Shown: positions 1-8,848 of the stretch, in pieces | Layout: each line of letters begins with the position of its first letter | Numbering within the stretch: the first letter of the stretch is position 1 | Assembly (NCBI RefSeq): GCF_034137685.1 | Contig: NZ_CP139418.1 | Coordinates: 1,909,131-1,973,130, forward strand | Origin: Streptococcus sp. S1 | GTDB lineage: Bacteria; Bacillota; Bacilli; Lactobacillales; Streptococcaceae | Length of the DNA: 64,000 bases | Direction: 5' to 3' | Notes under the pieces: model-generated | What the model was told of the DNA's origin: nothing | The model's database searches: none | What the model saw: only the letters and a program-made list of their open reading frames with translations | Made by a program: the position numbers and the translations under genes

Positions 1-1169
1 TTGATAGCTACTTGGTTATACGGAACACGGCTTAGGTTTCTCTGAAGTGGAACACCATCGCTCGGAAGACCGTACCCTGAATAGCCTGGACTTGCAGTTC
101 CTGCACTACCTGTAACAGCATTGACAGCTGGGGCCGTAGGCGTTGCTGCTTGAGCTGGAGTTGCATTAGAAGTATCTGTACCACCTGTTCCTGTCACTGG
201 TGCCGGTGTCGCAACTTGTTGTGAACGTCCTTGCGCAACCGCCTCATTCAATAAGCTATCTAATTTGTCATTACCTGTCTTTGTTTCTGCAAACGTCGCA
301 TCACTTTTTACTTTGGCATTTGCATCAAGAACTCCATCTTTGATGACTGGAGAACTAAATTGAGAATTCACTTTTTGAATGGCAGAAACTTGCTTCACAA
401 GGTCTTCATATTTTGTTCTAGCTGCATTATAATCACTGCTTCCTTCCAATTTGTCCAGCAGTTTCTTCAGATTTTCCAAGTCTCCGAATTTATCATTTTT
501 AAGACTACTTTTCGATTCGTCTACAAAAAAGGCATCGTAAGCTTTGGTAAACTCTTCAAGTTTTTGAGCCTGTGTTTCACTGCTGCTTGATTTAGAAGTA
601 GAAGATGACTTGCTAGATGAAGATGATACAACTGTTGTACCACCAGATGTTCCACGACTATGCATCCAGTTATAGGTTACAAAAATGGCCGAACCGACAA
701 TCGCAAGACCTAATGTAGAGTATAAAACCGCTTTGATTCGTTTACCCGCATTGCTTGGTGTTTCCTCAGGAAGGTCCTCTGCTTCTACAATTGGTTCGGT
801 TGGTGTGGGTCCAAATTTAATCTTAGCTGGTAATTCTGTTGAGATAGCATCCATTTCAGGTCTTTGTTTCAAGACCGTTTCCGTTACTTCCGGCGCCTCC
901 ACTGCTTCAGCAACTGTTTCTGAAGCAGCCAACTCCTCAGCTTTAGCCAATTCTTCTTTGGCCAAAATCTTTGTATCATATTTTTCTGCTTCTATTTCTG
1001 CTTGGTGTTGTTTGATATATTTGTCTAAGACATTATCACCTTCCGTTACACCTGCTTCAATTTCTTCTGCCTTTCGATTGGCCTGCCCAATCGTCATCTC
1101 TTTAGCATCTTTAAAATCTAAAATTGATTCTGTTTCTTGCTCTAATGGCTTTCTATCCTTCTCTGTCAT
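1..1169 (-). CDS. mapZ: MapZ, mid-cell-anchored division-ring positioning protein (3' end cut by window edge)
   Basis: MapZ (LocZ) marks the future division site of streptococci, binds FtsZ and is a substrate of the Ser/Thr kinase StkP. About 389 codons are visible and the frame runs off position 1, so the C-terminal extracellular domain is incomplete. Layout seen: an acidic, Glu/Ala-rich cytoplasmic N-terminus (about residues 1-145), one membrane segment (about 147-168, AVLYSTLGLAIVGSAIF), a Ser-rich linker, a charged extracellular helical domain and a Pro/Ala/Thr-rich linker. There is no signal peptide, which fits a bitopic protein with its N-terminus inside. The start ATG has AAAGGA five bases upstream. 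Its position next to the rRNA methyltransferase, rnpB and gpsB is the streptococcal arrangement. Identification rests on architecture and neighbours. Confidence 0.9.
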   Translation of the reverse strand, partial: MTEKDRKPLEQETESILDFKDAKEMTIGQANRKAEEIEAGVTEGDNVLDKYIKQHQAEIEAEKYDTKILAKEELAKAEELAASETVAEAVEAPEVTETVLKQRPEMDAISTELPAKIKFGPTPTEPIVEAEDLPEETPSNAGKRIKAVLYSTLGLAIVGSAIFVTYNWMHSRGTSGGTTVVSSSSSKSSSTSKSSSSETQAQKLEEFTKAYDAFFVDESKSSLKNDKFGDLENLKKLLDKLEGSSDYNAARTKYEDLVKQVSAIQKVNSQFSSPVIKDGVLDANAKVKSDATFAETKTGNDKLDSLLNEAVAQGRSQQVATPAPVTGTGGTDTSNATPAQAATPTAPAVNAVTGSAGTASPGYSGYGLPSDGVPLQRNLSRVPYNQVAI

Positions 1170-1180
1170 AAAAATCCTTT

Positions 1181-2338
1181 CTATGCCTTTATCTGCCGTT
1201 TTACACGTTCCCCAAAATATTGGTAGAGATCAACTTTAAGGGTTCCGTTATAAAGTTTTCGTTTTTTATCTGCTTTACTACCGAATTTAGATTCAAAACC
1301 TTCATCACTGGTTAGGATAAATTTACTCCATGTTTTGAGAGGTGCAAATACTTGCCCCATTTCAGTATACAATTTTGACACACCTTCATCATCTGATAAG
1401 CGTTCTCCATATGGAGGGTTGGAGATAATTACCCCATTGATTTTATCTGAATGAAGATCTTGAACTCGCATTTGTTTGAAAGTAATGTCACTGCTAACGC
1501 CCGCTTTCTGAGCATTTTCTTTGGCAATCTCAACCATCCGTGCATCGATATCGGTTCCCATAATATCCAATTCGATCTCACGATTGATTTTTCTGCTTGC
1601 TTCTTGACGGACTTCATGAATCAAGCGATCATCCATCCAGTTCCATTCTTCAAAAGAAAAGGTCCGACGCAAACCAGGTGCCATCTTTCTAGCAATCATC
1701 GCTGCCTCAATACAAAACGTACCAGAACCACATGTGGGGTCAATCAAGGGCTTATCTGGATACCAGTTTGACAGCAAAAGGATTGCTGCCGCCATATTTT
1801 CCTTAATAGGGGCTCCCCCTTTTTCGGTCCGATAGCCACGTTTGAAAAGGCTACTGCCAGTAGTGTCAATCAGGACGGTTGCTTGGTCTTTAAGGATCGA
1901 TACTTCGATCTTGAACTCTGCCCCATTTTCCATTAGAGGAACACCTTCTGGTCGGGCATAGTGTTTTTGTAACTTTTTAACAACTGCTTTTTTCGAAATG
2001 GCCTGAACGCTAGGTTCATTATGAAGTTTTGATTTGACACATTTAGCCTTAGAAATAGGAAAACGTGCTCCCAAAGGCAAATAGTTTTCCCAATCCAAAG
2101 CAAAGACACCTTGAAAGAGTTCTTCAAAAGTTTTGGCCGGAAAACTCCCAACCACAATTTTCACTCGATCAGCCGCGCGCAACCAGAGATTGGTCTCTAT
2201 GATTGCTCGACGGTCTCCTTGAAATCGAACCCGTCCATTTTCAACCTGGCAATCGTAGCCAAGATCGCGTAGTTCTCGACCAACAACAGCCTCTATACCA
2301 GCAGCGGCCGTTGCAATCAATTCAAATTGTATTTTCAT
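1181..2338 (-). CDS. rlmL: THUMP-domain class I SAM-dependent RNA methyltransferase (RlmL/YpsC family)
   Basis: Protein of 385 aa. The N-terminus (about residues 1-155) has the THUMP/ferredoxin-like RNA-binding layout of the 23S rRNA guanine-N2 methyltransferases. The C-terminus is a Rossmann methyltransferase with a SAM-binding motif DPTCGSGTFCIEAA (about 199-212) and the catalytic motif SNPPYGERL (about 308-316) typical of N-methylation of an exocyclic amine. By family it would modify 23S rRNA near G2445, but the exact site cannot be read from sequence. It lacks the second methyltransferase domain of the long E. coli RlmKL. Only 11 bases separate its stop from the mapZ start, so the two are probably co-transcribed. 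Confidence 0.88.
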   Translation of the reverse strand: MKIQFELIATAAAGIEAVVGRELRDLGYDCQVENGRVRFQGDRRAIIETNLWLRAADRVKIVVGSFPAKTFEELFQGVFALDWENYLPLGARFPISKAKCVKSKLHNEPSVQAISKKAVVKKLQKHYARPEGVPLMENGAEFKIEVSILKDQATVLIDTTGSSLFKRGYRTEKGGAPIKENMAAAILLLSNWYPDKPLIDPTCGSGTFCIEAAMIARKMAPGLRRTFSFEEWNWMDDRLIHEVRQEASRKINREIELDIMGTDIDARMVEIAKENAQKAGVSSDITFKQMRVQDLHSDKINGVIISNPPYGERLSDDEGVSKLYTEMGQVFAPLKTWSKFILTSDEGFESKFGSKADKKRKLYNGTLKVDLYQYFGERVKRQIKA

Positions 2339-2354
2339 CTTATTCCTATCACTT

Positions 2355-2387
2355 TAAAAAAGGAGGTTGAGATCTCTCTCCACCTCA
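2355..2387 (-). terminator. Intrinsic terminator of rnpB
   Basis: On the minus strand a stem GAGGT-g-GAGA / TCTC-a-ACCTC is followed by a run of T residues (A-run 2355-2362 on plus). It lies between the mature 3' end of the RNase P RNA and the start of the methyltransferase gene. Confidence 0.75.
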
Positions 2388-2394
2388 TCAACCT

Positions 2395-2778
2395 ATATGC
2401 AATTTTCTATAAGCCATGTTTTGTTCCAGAAATGACTAGGTACCATTTCCTTCGATAATCATCTGTCTACTGTTTCCAGTCAGAATGCTATGTTCGTTTC
2501 CACGCATTCCATGCCCCGACCAAAGTTTGGGTTGCTAGCTTGAGGGGTTTACCGCGTTCCACTTTTTAGGTTTCCCTAAAAACTACGTCACTGTGGCACT
2601 TTCAGAGCTACTAGAGCCTATCTTCAGACTTAGCTCCTTCACTCGCCGTAACTTGAATACCAAGTCCCTAGGCTTATGGATTCACCTAGCACAAACACTA
2701 CAGGCATCACAGCCTGTGCTAGCATGGACTTTCCTCATGAGAGCATCCTCTCACGCGATTATCCAAAAATTGCACGAT
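2395..2778 (-). ncRNA. rnpB: RNase P RNA, class B (Bacillus type)
   Basis: This is the catalytic RNA of RNase P, which trims tRNA 5' leaders. On the minus strand the conserved block GAGGAAAGTCC lies at 2726-2736, an ACAGA block follows further 3', and the 3' region reads GGAACAAAACATGGCTTAT, all hallmarks of streptococcal rnpB. The 5' segment GTGCAATTTTT pairs with AAAATTGCAT at the 3' end to form helix P1, which sets the ends to within a few bases. Length of about 384 nt suits class B. The 5' end is only about 9 bases beyond the gpsB stop, so its promoter must overlap the end of gpsB; a possible -10 TATTAA spans that stop codon. The frames open across this RNA are spurious. Confidence 0.95.
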
Positions 2779-2786
2779 CTAAAGGA

Positions 2787-3128
2787 TTAATAATCGCGAT
2801 CTACGATCTGTTTCCCAAAAACTTCTTTTTCCAAACGATTGAGTCGTTTGAGAATATCAAAGTTCGTAGCTGTTGTCACTTGTGGGAATTCTTGCGTAGC
2901 TGTACTAGCAATCGGAGATGTTTGTGGTGTTTCTTCTGCTTTTTGGGCAAGTTCTTCACGAAGGCGAGCGTTTTCTTCACGCAATTCCTTCACCAAAGCA
3001 GCATAGGTTTCATAGTCTTTTATAACATCATCCAAAAATTCATTTACTTCATCTTTGTTATAACCACGAACTTCTCGTTTGAAATCTTGATCAAAAATAT
3101 CTTTCGCAGTAAAAATAATACTTGCCAT
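2787..3128 (-). CDS. gpsB: Cell-division protein GpsB (DivIVA family)
   Basis: Cytosolic coiled-coil adaptor (113 aa) that coordinates septal and peripheral wall synthesis and supports StkP activity in streptococci. The N-terminal DivIVA-like membrane-binding domain is clear ([37 protein letters not shown], given in part: [15 protein letters not shown]), followed by a coiled coil (about residues 30-70), a Pro/Thr-rich linker and the conserved C-terminal trimerisation end [18 protein letters not shown] start at [10 protein letters not shown] because GGAGAG lies five bases upstream and family members begin there; an in-frame start four codons earlier is not needed. Partner proteins PBP1a and MapZ are encoded within 4 kb. 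Confidence 0.95.
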   Translation of the reverse strand: MASIIFTAKDIFDQDFKREVRGYNKDEVNEFLDDVIKDYETYAALVKELREENARLREELAQKAEETPQTSPIASTATQEFPQVTTATNFDILKRLNRLEKEVFGKQIVDRDY

Positions 3129-3197
3129 TAGTCTCTCCAATCTAGTTCATCATCACAATTATATAAAAAAATGGTAAGAAAAATCAAGGTATAACAC

Positions 3198-3725
3198 TTA
3201 GTTTTCGTAAAAATTTTCGGCAAGTTCATTTAAATCATCAAAACTTAATTGTTTGACATAAAATGGTTCTTTTTCTAACATCATTTTGTAAAGATATTTT
3301 AAATTGGTTTCATTTTCTGGATCATAAAAAACATAAGCTCCATCCGCGTTATCTATCAAAAACTGATTGTATTCTTTTAGTTGACCCGGATTGCTATAGT
3401 GAGGATAGGCATATTTCACGAAATCCACCTGTTTGAAGCGTGCTAATAATTCCTGATTGCTTTCATTCCAATTTTCGCCAACATTCTCAAATAGGAAGAT
3501 CGTCGCCATTTGAAAATCGTAATCTTTTTTTAATGCAAAGGCGACCTCTAATACCCAAGCCTCAAATCCCAAATTACCAGAAAAGACTAGCCATTTCACT
3601 CCTTCTTCAAATAAACGACGAAGATCTCTTTCAATGGCTTTTTTGATAATGGTCAGTCGAGGGTCTTTATTGGAAAAGACTCCCACATCAAAACTCTTAT
3701 AACCTGCAACAAGTATGGTATTCAT
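3198..3725 (-). CDS. ypsA: YpsA/DUF1273 SLOG-family protein
   Basis: Protein of 175 aa matching the DUF1273 (YpsA) family: N-terminal [15 protein letters not shown], then a Rossmann-like SLOG nucleotide-binding core ([18 protein letters not shown], about residues 46-63) and a C-terminal [10 protein letters not shown] segment. The biochemical function is unproven. In Bacillus YpsA affects cell division, which agrees with its place here between gpsB and recU-pbp1a. It is transcribed away from recU, and the roughly 65 bp between the two genes must hold both promoters. Confidence 0.88.
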   Translation of the reverse strand: MNTILVAGYKSFDVGVFSNKDPRLTIIKKAIERDLRRLFEEGVKWLVFSGNLGFEAWVLEVAFALKKDYDFQMATIFLFENVGENWNESNQELLARFKQVDFVKYAYPHYSNPGQLKEYNQFLIDNADGAYVFYDPENETNLKYLYKMMLEKEPFYVKQLSFDDLNELAENFYEN

Positions 3726-3748
3726 TTTTTCCTCATTATTCTAATTTA

Positions 3749-3757
3749 TGATATAAT
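3749..3757 (+). promoter_or_regulatory. Extended -10 promoter of recU-pbp1a
   Basis: TGATATAAT, a perfect extended -10 box, lies about 33 bases before the recU ATG. The predicted leader of about 26 nt carries the ribosome binding site AAGGAGAA just before the start. Confidence 0.7.
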
Positions 3758-3789
3758 AGAGTGATGTAATTGTACCAATAAGGAGAACT

Positions 3790-4383
3790 ATGGTCAACTA
3801 TCCACATAAAGTAGCCCAAAAAACCTTGGTCTCTACACAAAGGAAACATCCAGTCGACTTTGCGAATCGTGGGATGACATTTGAAAAAATGATCAATGAA
3901 AGCAATCAATACTATCTTTCTCGAGGTCTGGCAGTCATCCATAAAAAACCAACACCGATTCAAATCGTGAAAGTGGATTATCCACGTCGCAGTCGGGCAA
4001 AGATTGTTGAAGCCTATTTCAGGCAAGCCTCAACGACGGACTATTCTGGAGTATACAAGGGACGCTATATCGATTTTGAAGCTAAGGAAACACAGCAAAA
4101 GCAGTCTATGCCGATGAAAAATTTTCATCAACATCAGATCGATCATATGGAGGCGGTTGTCCATCAAGGCGGTATCTGTTTCGTTCTCTTGCATTTTGCA
4201 AAGTTAAGCGAAACCTACTTACTTCCTGCTCCTGCATTAATTCACTATTACAACATCGATCATGGTAGTAAATCTATGCCTCTCTCCTATATTCAGGAGC
4301 ACGGTTTTCTAGTAGATAAGAATCGACTTCCGAGTGTTCCTTATCTTGAAATTATCGAACAGAAACTTCTAGGCGGTATTTAA
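3790..4383 (+). CDS. recU: Holliday-junction resolvase RecU
   Basis: RecU (197 aa) cleaves Holliday junctions during recombination and chromosome segregation in Gram-positive bacteria. The N-terminal RecU signature [17 protein letters not shown] (about residues 29-45) and the nuclease core with the metal-binding acidic/lysine cluster [18 protein letters not shown] (about 82-99) are intact; the conserved [11 protein letters not shown] follows. Start is well set by AAGGAGAAC six bases upstream. The stop codon is followed at once by the pbp1a ATG (zero spacing), so the two are translationally coupled, the standard recU-pbp1a pair. Confidence 0.96.
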   Translation: MVNYPHKVAQKTLVSTQRKHPVDFANRGMTFEKMINESNQYYLSRGLAVIHKKPTPIQIVKVDYPRRSRAKIVEAYFRQASTTDYSGVYKGRYIDFEAKETQQKQSMPMKNFHQHQIDHMEAVVHQGGICFVLLHFAKLSETYLLPAPALIHYYNIDHGSKSMPLSYIQEHGFLVDKNRLPSVPYLEIIEQKLLGGI

Positions 4384-6507
4384 ATGAACAAACAAACAGT
4401 CATTCAGTGGTTGAAATATGTTGCCATCGCAGCCATTTCATTTTTCTTACTTTTATTTGTCCTTTGTGGACTGATATTTGGCTACTATGCCATGAAAGCG
4501 CCAACCTTATCTGAAAGGGATTTGGTTGCAACAACATCTAGTAAGATCTATGACAACCAAAATAACTTGATCGCAGATTTGGGGTCTGAGAAACGAATCA
4601 ACGCCTCAGCAAATGAAATCCCTACTGATTTGGTCAATGCTATCGTGGCGATTGAAGACCACCGTTTCTTCAATCACCGTGGGGTCGACATCATTCGGAT
4701 CGGCGGTTCCTTCCTTCACAACTTGCGTGGAGGAAGTCAAGGTGGGTCAACCTTGACGCAACAATTGATCAAGTTAACCTATTTCTCCACTTCGGCCTCC
4801 GACCGTACCCTCTCTCGTAAGATCCAAGAAGCTTGGTTAGCAACTCAACTAGAAAAGAAAGCAACCAAACAAGAAATCTTGACCTATTACGTCAATAAAG
4901 TATTTATGGCGAATGGGAATTACGGAATGCAGACAGCCGCGAAAAGTTATTACGGAAAAGATCTAAAAGATCTTTCGCTCCCTCAATTGGCACTCCTTGC
5001 GGGGATGCCCCAAGCACCAAACCAATACGATCCATACTCCCATCCTGAAGCAGCGCAACAACGCCGAAACTTAGTATTAAAAGAAATGCTCGATATGAAG
5101 ACCATTTCTAACAAACAATACGAAGCAGCGGTCAATACGCCTGTTACAGATGGTCTTCAAAGTCTTAGTTCTTCAAGTAGTTATCCACCATATATGGATA
5201 ATTACCTGAAAGAAGTGATTAAGCAGATTGAAGAAGAGACCGGCTACAATTTGTTGACAACTGGGATGGATGTTTATACAAACGTTGACACCGAAGCGCA
5301 AAAGAAATTGTGGGACATCTACAATACAGATGAATATGTCAACTATCCTGATGATGAATTGCAAGTAGCTTCTACAGTTATCGATGTCAATACTGGGAAA
5401 GTCATTGCACAATTAGGATCTCGTCACCAATCTAGCAATGTTTCCTTTGGTACTAACCAAGCGGTTGAGACCAACCGTGACTGGGGCTCTACAATGAAGC
5501 CAATCACAGATTACGCACCAGCTCTTGAACATGAGGAATATACTTCTACTGCAGCAACCATTACAGATGCACCTTACAATTTCCCTCATTCCTCAACACC
5601 AGTTTACAACTGGGACCGTTTCTACTACGGTAGCATTACCATGACTTATGCAATCCAACAATCTAGGAACGTTCCAGCAGTGAAGGCTCTCGAAAAAGTC
5701 GGTCTTAAAAAGGCTAAGAAATTCCTAAATGGACTGGGAATCGATTATCCAAAAATGGTATACGCTAACGCTATCTCAAGTAATACTAGCGATTCAAGCA
5801 ATAAATACGGAGCTAGCAGTGAAAAAATGGCTGCTGCCTATGCTGCTTTTGCGAATGGTGGTACCTATTACAAACCGAAATATGTCAGTCGGGTTATCTT
5901 TAGCGATGGAACTACTAAAGATTTTGATTCGGAAGGAACCCGCGCGATGAAAGCAACAACTGCCTACATGATGACAGATATGATGAAGACAGTCCTCATG
6001 GCTGGTACTGGTACAAATGCAGCTATTTCAGGAGTCTATCAAGCTGGTAAGACTGGTACGTCAAACTACTCCGATAATGAGTTAAGTAAACTAACTAAAA
6101 ATTCAAGTTATTCAAGTATCGTAGCTCCGGATGAGTTATTCGTAGGATACACACCTGAATATGCTATGGCCGTCTGGACGGGTTATTCAAATCGCTTGAC
6201 TCCGGTATTAGACAACGGAATTCAGGTAGCAACAGATGTTTATCGTCAAATGATGCTCTATCTGGCTAATAACAATAATTCTGGGCATACAGATTGGACA
6301 CAACCAAGTGGGCTTTATCGAAGTGGTTCTTATCTCTACTTAAACAATGGTAAGAACAACAACAACAACAATAACTACTACTATGAACCGAGTTATCCCA
6401 CAGATCAGTATTCATATGAGGAACCTTCATCTAACTCTTCGAACGAAGAAAATTCATCTAAACCATCAGAGTCTTCTTCACAAGACTCTAACAATCATAA
6501 CGAATAA
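4384..6507 (+). CDS. pbp1a: Class A penicillin-binding protein 1a
   Basis: Bifunctional peptidoglycan synthase, 707 aa. One N-terminal membrane anchor (about residues 11-36). Glycosyltransferase GT51 motifs are intact: [12 protein letters not shown] from Glu91 (catalytic Glu) and [11 protein letters not shown] at about 120-130. The transpeptidase active site is STMK (369-372), SRN (427-429) and KTGTS near 556; all three match the penicillin-susceptible pattern at the core residues. The C-terminus is low-complexity (poly-Asn, then Tyr, Ser and Glu), as in other streptococcal PBP1a tails. It is coupled to recU and closed by a terminator. The symbol ponA is also used. Confidence 0.97.
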   Translation: MNKQTVIQWLKYVAIAAISFFLLLFVLCGLIFGYYAMKAPTLSERDLVATTSSKIYDNQNNLIADLGSEKRINASANEIPTDLVNAIVAIEDHRFFNHRGVDIIRIGGSFLHNLRGGSQGGSTLTQQLIKLTYFSTSASDRTLSRKIQEAWLATQLEKKATKQEILTYYVNKVFMANGNYGMQTAAKSYYGKDLKDLSLPQLALLAGMPQAPNQYDPYSHPEAAQQRRNLVLKEMLDMKTISNKQYEAAVNTPVTDGLQSLSSSSSYPPYMDNYLKEVIKQIEEETGYNLLTTGMDVYTNVDTEAQKKLWDIYNTDEYVNYPDDELQVASTVIDVNTGKVIAQLGSRHQSSNVSFGTNQAVETNRDWGSTMKPITDYAPALEHEEYTSTAATITDAPYNFPHSSTPVYNWDRFYYGSITMTYAIQQSRNVPAVKALEKVGLKKAKKFLNGLGIDYPKMVYANAISSNTSDSSNKYGASSEKMAAAYAAFANGGTYYKPKYVSRVIFSDGTTKDFDSEGTRAMKATTAYMMTDMMKTVLMAGTGTNAAISGVYQAGKTGTSNYSDNELSKLTKNSSYSSIVAPDELFVGYTPEYAMAVWTGYSNRLTPVLDNGIQVATDVYRQMMLYLANNNNSGHTDWTQPSGLYRSGSYLYLNNGKNNNNNNNYYYEPSYPTDQYSYEEPSSNSSNEENSSKPSESSSQDSNNHNE
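6355..6375 (+). repeat. AAC/AAT triplet tract inside pbp1a
   Basis: Five uninterrupted AAC codons, then AAT and AAC, give seven Asn followed by three Tyr codons in the extracellular tail. Perfect triplet runs are prone to slippage in units of three, which would change tail length without breaking the frame. Confidence 0.8.
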
Positions 6508-6517
6508 TATAATGGAG

Positions 6518-6545
6518 AAGTCGGGCTTTTCACCCGGCTTTTTTA
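6518..6545 (+). terminator. Terminator of recU-pbp1a
   Basis: AGTCGGG-cttttca-CCCGGCT followed by six T residues, starting about 10 bases after the pbp1a stop. Confidence 0.88.
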
Positions 6546-6652
6546 AAACAATGATTGAAACATCAGAACCTTCTGTTCTTGTTTTAAAAACAACACTAAT
6601 AAATCTGATTTATTTAGTTAGACATTCCAGCTTTTTTATTTTTGAGTATATA

Positions 6653-6684
6653 AGAAAAGAGCCTTTCGGCTCTTTTCTATATCA
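6653..6684 (-). terminator. Terminator of pepC
   Basis: Perfect 11-bp hairpin AGAAAAGAGCC-tttc-GGCTCTTTTCT with a T-rich tail on the minus strand, directly beyond the pepC stop. The 107 bases between this and the pbp1a terminator show no gene. Confidence 0.88.
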
Positions 6685-8019
6685 TTATTTTGCTAAAGCT
6701 CCCATTGGATCCCACGGTGCTAGGACAATTGGTTCTGCTTCATAGGCTGCTAATTCGTCTGAGGTTAAGAATTCTTTACGAACTACAATTTGGTAGGTAT
6801 ATTCATCCATCCATGCATCAGAAGCCACAAAGTAACCATCTGTACCGACCTTGTCCCCCCATGAATTTTCAACCTTCCATTTACGAGACTGACCAGCTTC
6901 GTCTAAATCAACCCCTGTCAAGACCATAGCGTGTGTCATTAGACTTTCAGCATAGTCCAAGCGACCGGCTTTGTCTTGTGTTAAATGAATATCCATACCC
7001 GCTTCAAAGTCGTAGACATCGGTTGCCAGGATTCCTGCTTTGCGGTTGCTGACTTGACCTACATCTGAACCAAACCAGACAGTTTCTCCTGCTTTCATTT
7101 GAGCAATGGCTAATTCTTTCAAACGATCCATTGGAACATTTAGGTAGCGAACTGAACGGCTACCTACAACATTGCCCAACATCTCAACGGTGTATGATTT
7201 TCCATATGGCTTATCTGTAGTTGGGGCATTGATAATAGAGACATAATCGTCTAATTGAAGGTCTACATATTTTTTGTAGAAGCTTTGTGGAGTTAAGTCA
7301 CTTTCGCTATGGAATTGGTTGTCCTTATCACGGTATGAAAAGTCAAATTCACGCGGAGGCAATCCTAAAGACATAGCCAAGAAGTTAAAGATTTCTTGCA
7401 ACAACGCTTGTTTCTTGCTCGCAACTGCCTCACTATCTGCGCCTGAGTGAATCAAATCACGCAAGATTTGCGCATCTTGACGCAAGAGTTTATTGAGGTA
7501 GGTGTTCAATTCCCGGCTATTGCTTGAAGAAATCGATTCTGGATAAACTGATTTTGGAACCACTCCGTATTTCTCAAAGAGGGATACCACCATATCCCAT
7601 TGACCGCCATCTTGTTGTGGGGTTTGTAGGAGAAAAGCCACCTTACGGCTGGTCAATTCTTGGTCTGCTGTAGCAATCACTTGCTCCAAAAACCAGTTTG
7701 ATTTTTCATACTTATCCCAAAAGAAAGTATGTGCTTGAGACAATTCAAAATCCTCCAATTGGAAGCTTGAAATCATCTTGTGACGGAAGGTATTTAAAGC
7801 CGCAAACATCCAACAACGCCCAGATGCTTTTTGGTTTGTCACCTTATCCTTGGTCAAATCAAGTGAAAAAACTGGTGTATTTTCTACTGCACTCTTGCGC
7901 GTTTCAAGCGATGCATGGATCCCATTGTGGGTAACAGCATTTTCAAGAGCCGCATATTTCACATTTGCTTCATAATTAGCATAGAGCTGGTCTGTAAATT
8001 CTTTCGTTAATTCTGACAT
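6685..8019 (-). CDS. pepC: Aminopeptidase C (bleomycin-hydrolase family)
   Basis: Cytosolic cysteine aminopeptidase of family C1B, 444 aa, which removes N-terminal residues from peptides and forms a hexameric barrel in its family. The papain-type triad is visible: Cys in QKASGRCWMFAALN (about residues 62-75), His in SLMTHAMVLTGV, and Asn in VENSWGDKVGTDGYF. The C-terminus that plugs the active site is present (LAPWDPMGALAK). Full family length. Single gene with its own promoter and terminator, upstream RBS AAAGGAGA. Confidence 0.97.
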   Translation of the reverse strand: MSELTKEFTDQLYANYEANVKYAALENAVTHNGIHASLETRKSAVENTPVFSLDLTKDKVTNQKASGRCWMFAALNTFRHKMISSFQLEDFELSQAHTFFWDKYEKSNWFLEQVIATADQELTSRKVAFLLQTPQQDGGQWDMVVSLFEKYGVVPKSVYPESISSSNSRELNTYLNKLLRQDAQILRDLIHSGADSEAVASKKQALLQEIFNFLAMSLGLPPREFDFSYRDKDNQFHSESDLTPQSFYKKYVDLQLDDYVSIINAPTTDKPYGKSYTVEMLGNVVGSRSVRYLNVPMDRLKELAIAQMKAGETVWFGSDVGQVSNRKAGILATDVYDFEAGMDIHLTQDKAGRLDYAESLMTHAMVLTGVDLDEAGQSRKWKVENSWGDKVGTDGYFVASDAWMDEYTYQIVVRKEFLTSDELAAYEAEPIVLAPWDPMGALAK

Positions 8020-8046
8020 AGCAATCTCCTTTTTTCGTTATTTACT

Positions 8047-8074
8047 ATTATAATCCTTTGAGCAGAATCTTCAA
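8047..8074 (-). promoter_or_regulatory. pepC promoter
   Basis: -35 TTGAAG (8069-8074) and -10 TATAAT (8047-8052), spacing 16. It sits in the 67 bp between the acetyltransferase stop and pepC. Confidence 0.8.
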
Positions 8075-8086
8075 GTAAAAATCACC

Positions 8087-8638
8087 CTATAGAGAGGGAT
8101 TCTGTTTAGAATAGATGATTTTATCTCCGCAATATCCTTTGCGTTGAATGGCATGAGGGATGGTTTCTACATACTGCATTCCTGCCTTTTCCATGACTTT
8201 CCCTGAGCCAGGATTTAAACTGACATAAGTGGCTTTGATTTCTTTAAATCCAACTTTGTTCAATAAGAAATCCAAAACAGCTATGACGGCTTCTGTCATG
8301 AATCCCTGCCCCCAGAATTTCTTGCCAAGGATATAACCTAGCTCGCATGATTGACTTTCCTGGTCTTGAGAAACCACACTAATATCTCCAATTACCTGTT
8401 CCGGTGATGTTTTCAAACAGAGCGCCCATTTATAAGTATCTGGTTTAAGATACTGTTCGATCCATCTTTTGATCGATTCTCTGGTTCTCTCAGTAGATGC
8501 ATGGGCATCCCAGGTGACATAGTTCAGGGTTTCAGGATCAGAAGCCCAATTTTCAAACATCGCTGGTGCATCCTCCAAAACGAAAGGCCTCAAGTATAAA
8601 TGCTCTGTCTCTATGACAAGACTTCCAAGATGATTCAT
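8087..8638 (-). CDS. GNAT N-acetyltransferase, RimJ/RimL type
   Basis: Protein of 183 aa with the acetyltransferase 3 (GNAT) fold: N-terminal ETEHLYLRPFVLEDAPAMFENW, a core beta-strand ELGYILGKKFWGQGFMTEAV with the acetyl-CoA pyrophosphate loop (KKFWGQGFMTEA), and a C-terminal NPGSGKVMEKAGMQ. The substrate is unknown; relatives acetylate ribosomal protein N-termini, amino acids or antibiotics. I start at MNHLGSLVIE because AAGAGAGA precedes it; an ATG eight codons earlier has no ribosome binding site and overlaps an inverted repeat that looks regulatory. Confidence 0.8.
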   Translation of the reverse strand: MNHLGSLVIETEHLYLRPFVLEDAPAMFENWASDPETLNYVTWDAHASTERTRESIKRWIEQYLKPDTYKWALCLKTSPEQVIGDISVVSQDQESQSCELGYILGKKFWGQGFMTEAVIAVLDFLLNKVGFKEIKATYVSLNPGSGKVMEKAGMQYVETIPHAIQRKGYCGDKIIYSKQNPSL

Positions 8639-8663
8639 AGATTGTCTCTCTTCATTTTTCATG

Positions 8664-8684
8664 CAACTTGAACGTTGCAAGTTG
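8664..8684. promoter_or_regulatory. Inverted repeat upstream of the acetyltransferase gene
   Basis: CAACTTG-AACGTTG-CAAGTTG: 7-bp perfect arms around a 7-bp centre that contains the palindrome AACGTT. It lies 26 bp before the chosen start and could be an operator. No T-run follows, so it is not a terminator. Confidence 0.4.
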
Positions 8685-8704
8685 GTTACTTTAATCTAGA
8701 AGAA

Positions 8705-8728
8705 AAGGACGGATGAAACCGCCCTTCT
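8705..8728 (-). terminator. Possible second terminator downstream of nadE
   Basis: On the minus strand AAGGGCGG-tttcat-CCGTCCTT with one G-U pair, followed by TTTTCTTCT. The plus-strand version has a mismatch, so the minus reading is preferred. Confidence 0.55.
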
Positions 8729-8756
8729 TTTTGATGCTTTTCACAATATTGTATGG

Positions 8757-8807
8757 GGAGACTACGAAATCGAACTCTACGAGTTACCGATTTCTACCTC
8801 GTTCTCC
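8757..8807. repeat. Imperfect palindromic element between nadE terminators
   Basis: A nested dyad: outer GGAGA/TCTCC, middle GAAATCG/CGATTTC, inner AACTC-tac-GAGTT. It is too short to code and has no T-run. It may be a degenerate relative of the BOX-like elements seen elsewhere in this window, but it lacks their CCTAAGGT core. Confidence 0.5.
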
Positions 8808-8825
8808 TATTTTAAGACTCGGGCT

Positions 8826-8848
8826 AAAAAGGTCCACTGGACCTTTTT
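8826..8848 (-). terminator. Terminator of pncB-nadE
   Basis: Perfect 10-bp hairpin AAAAAGGTCC-act-GGACCTTTTT that overlaps the last bases of the nadE stop codon. Confidence 0.85.

Noticed and set aside
685..1239. 184-codon plus-strand frame with a Ser/Ala-rich translation
   Set aside because: It is the antisense shadow of the Glu/Ala-rich part of mapZ.
2593..3131. Plus-strand open frames across rnpB and gpsB
   Set aside because: They run through a structural RNA and antisense to gpsB, have no ribosome binding site and no recognisable protein features.
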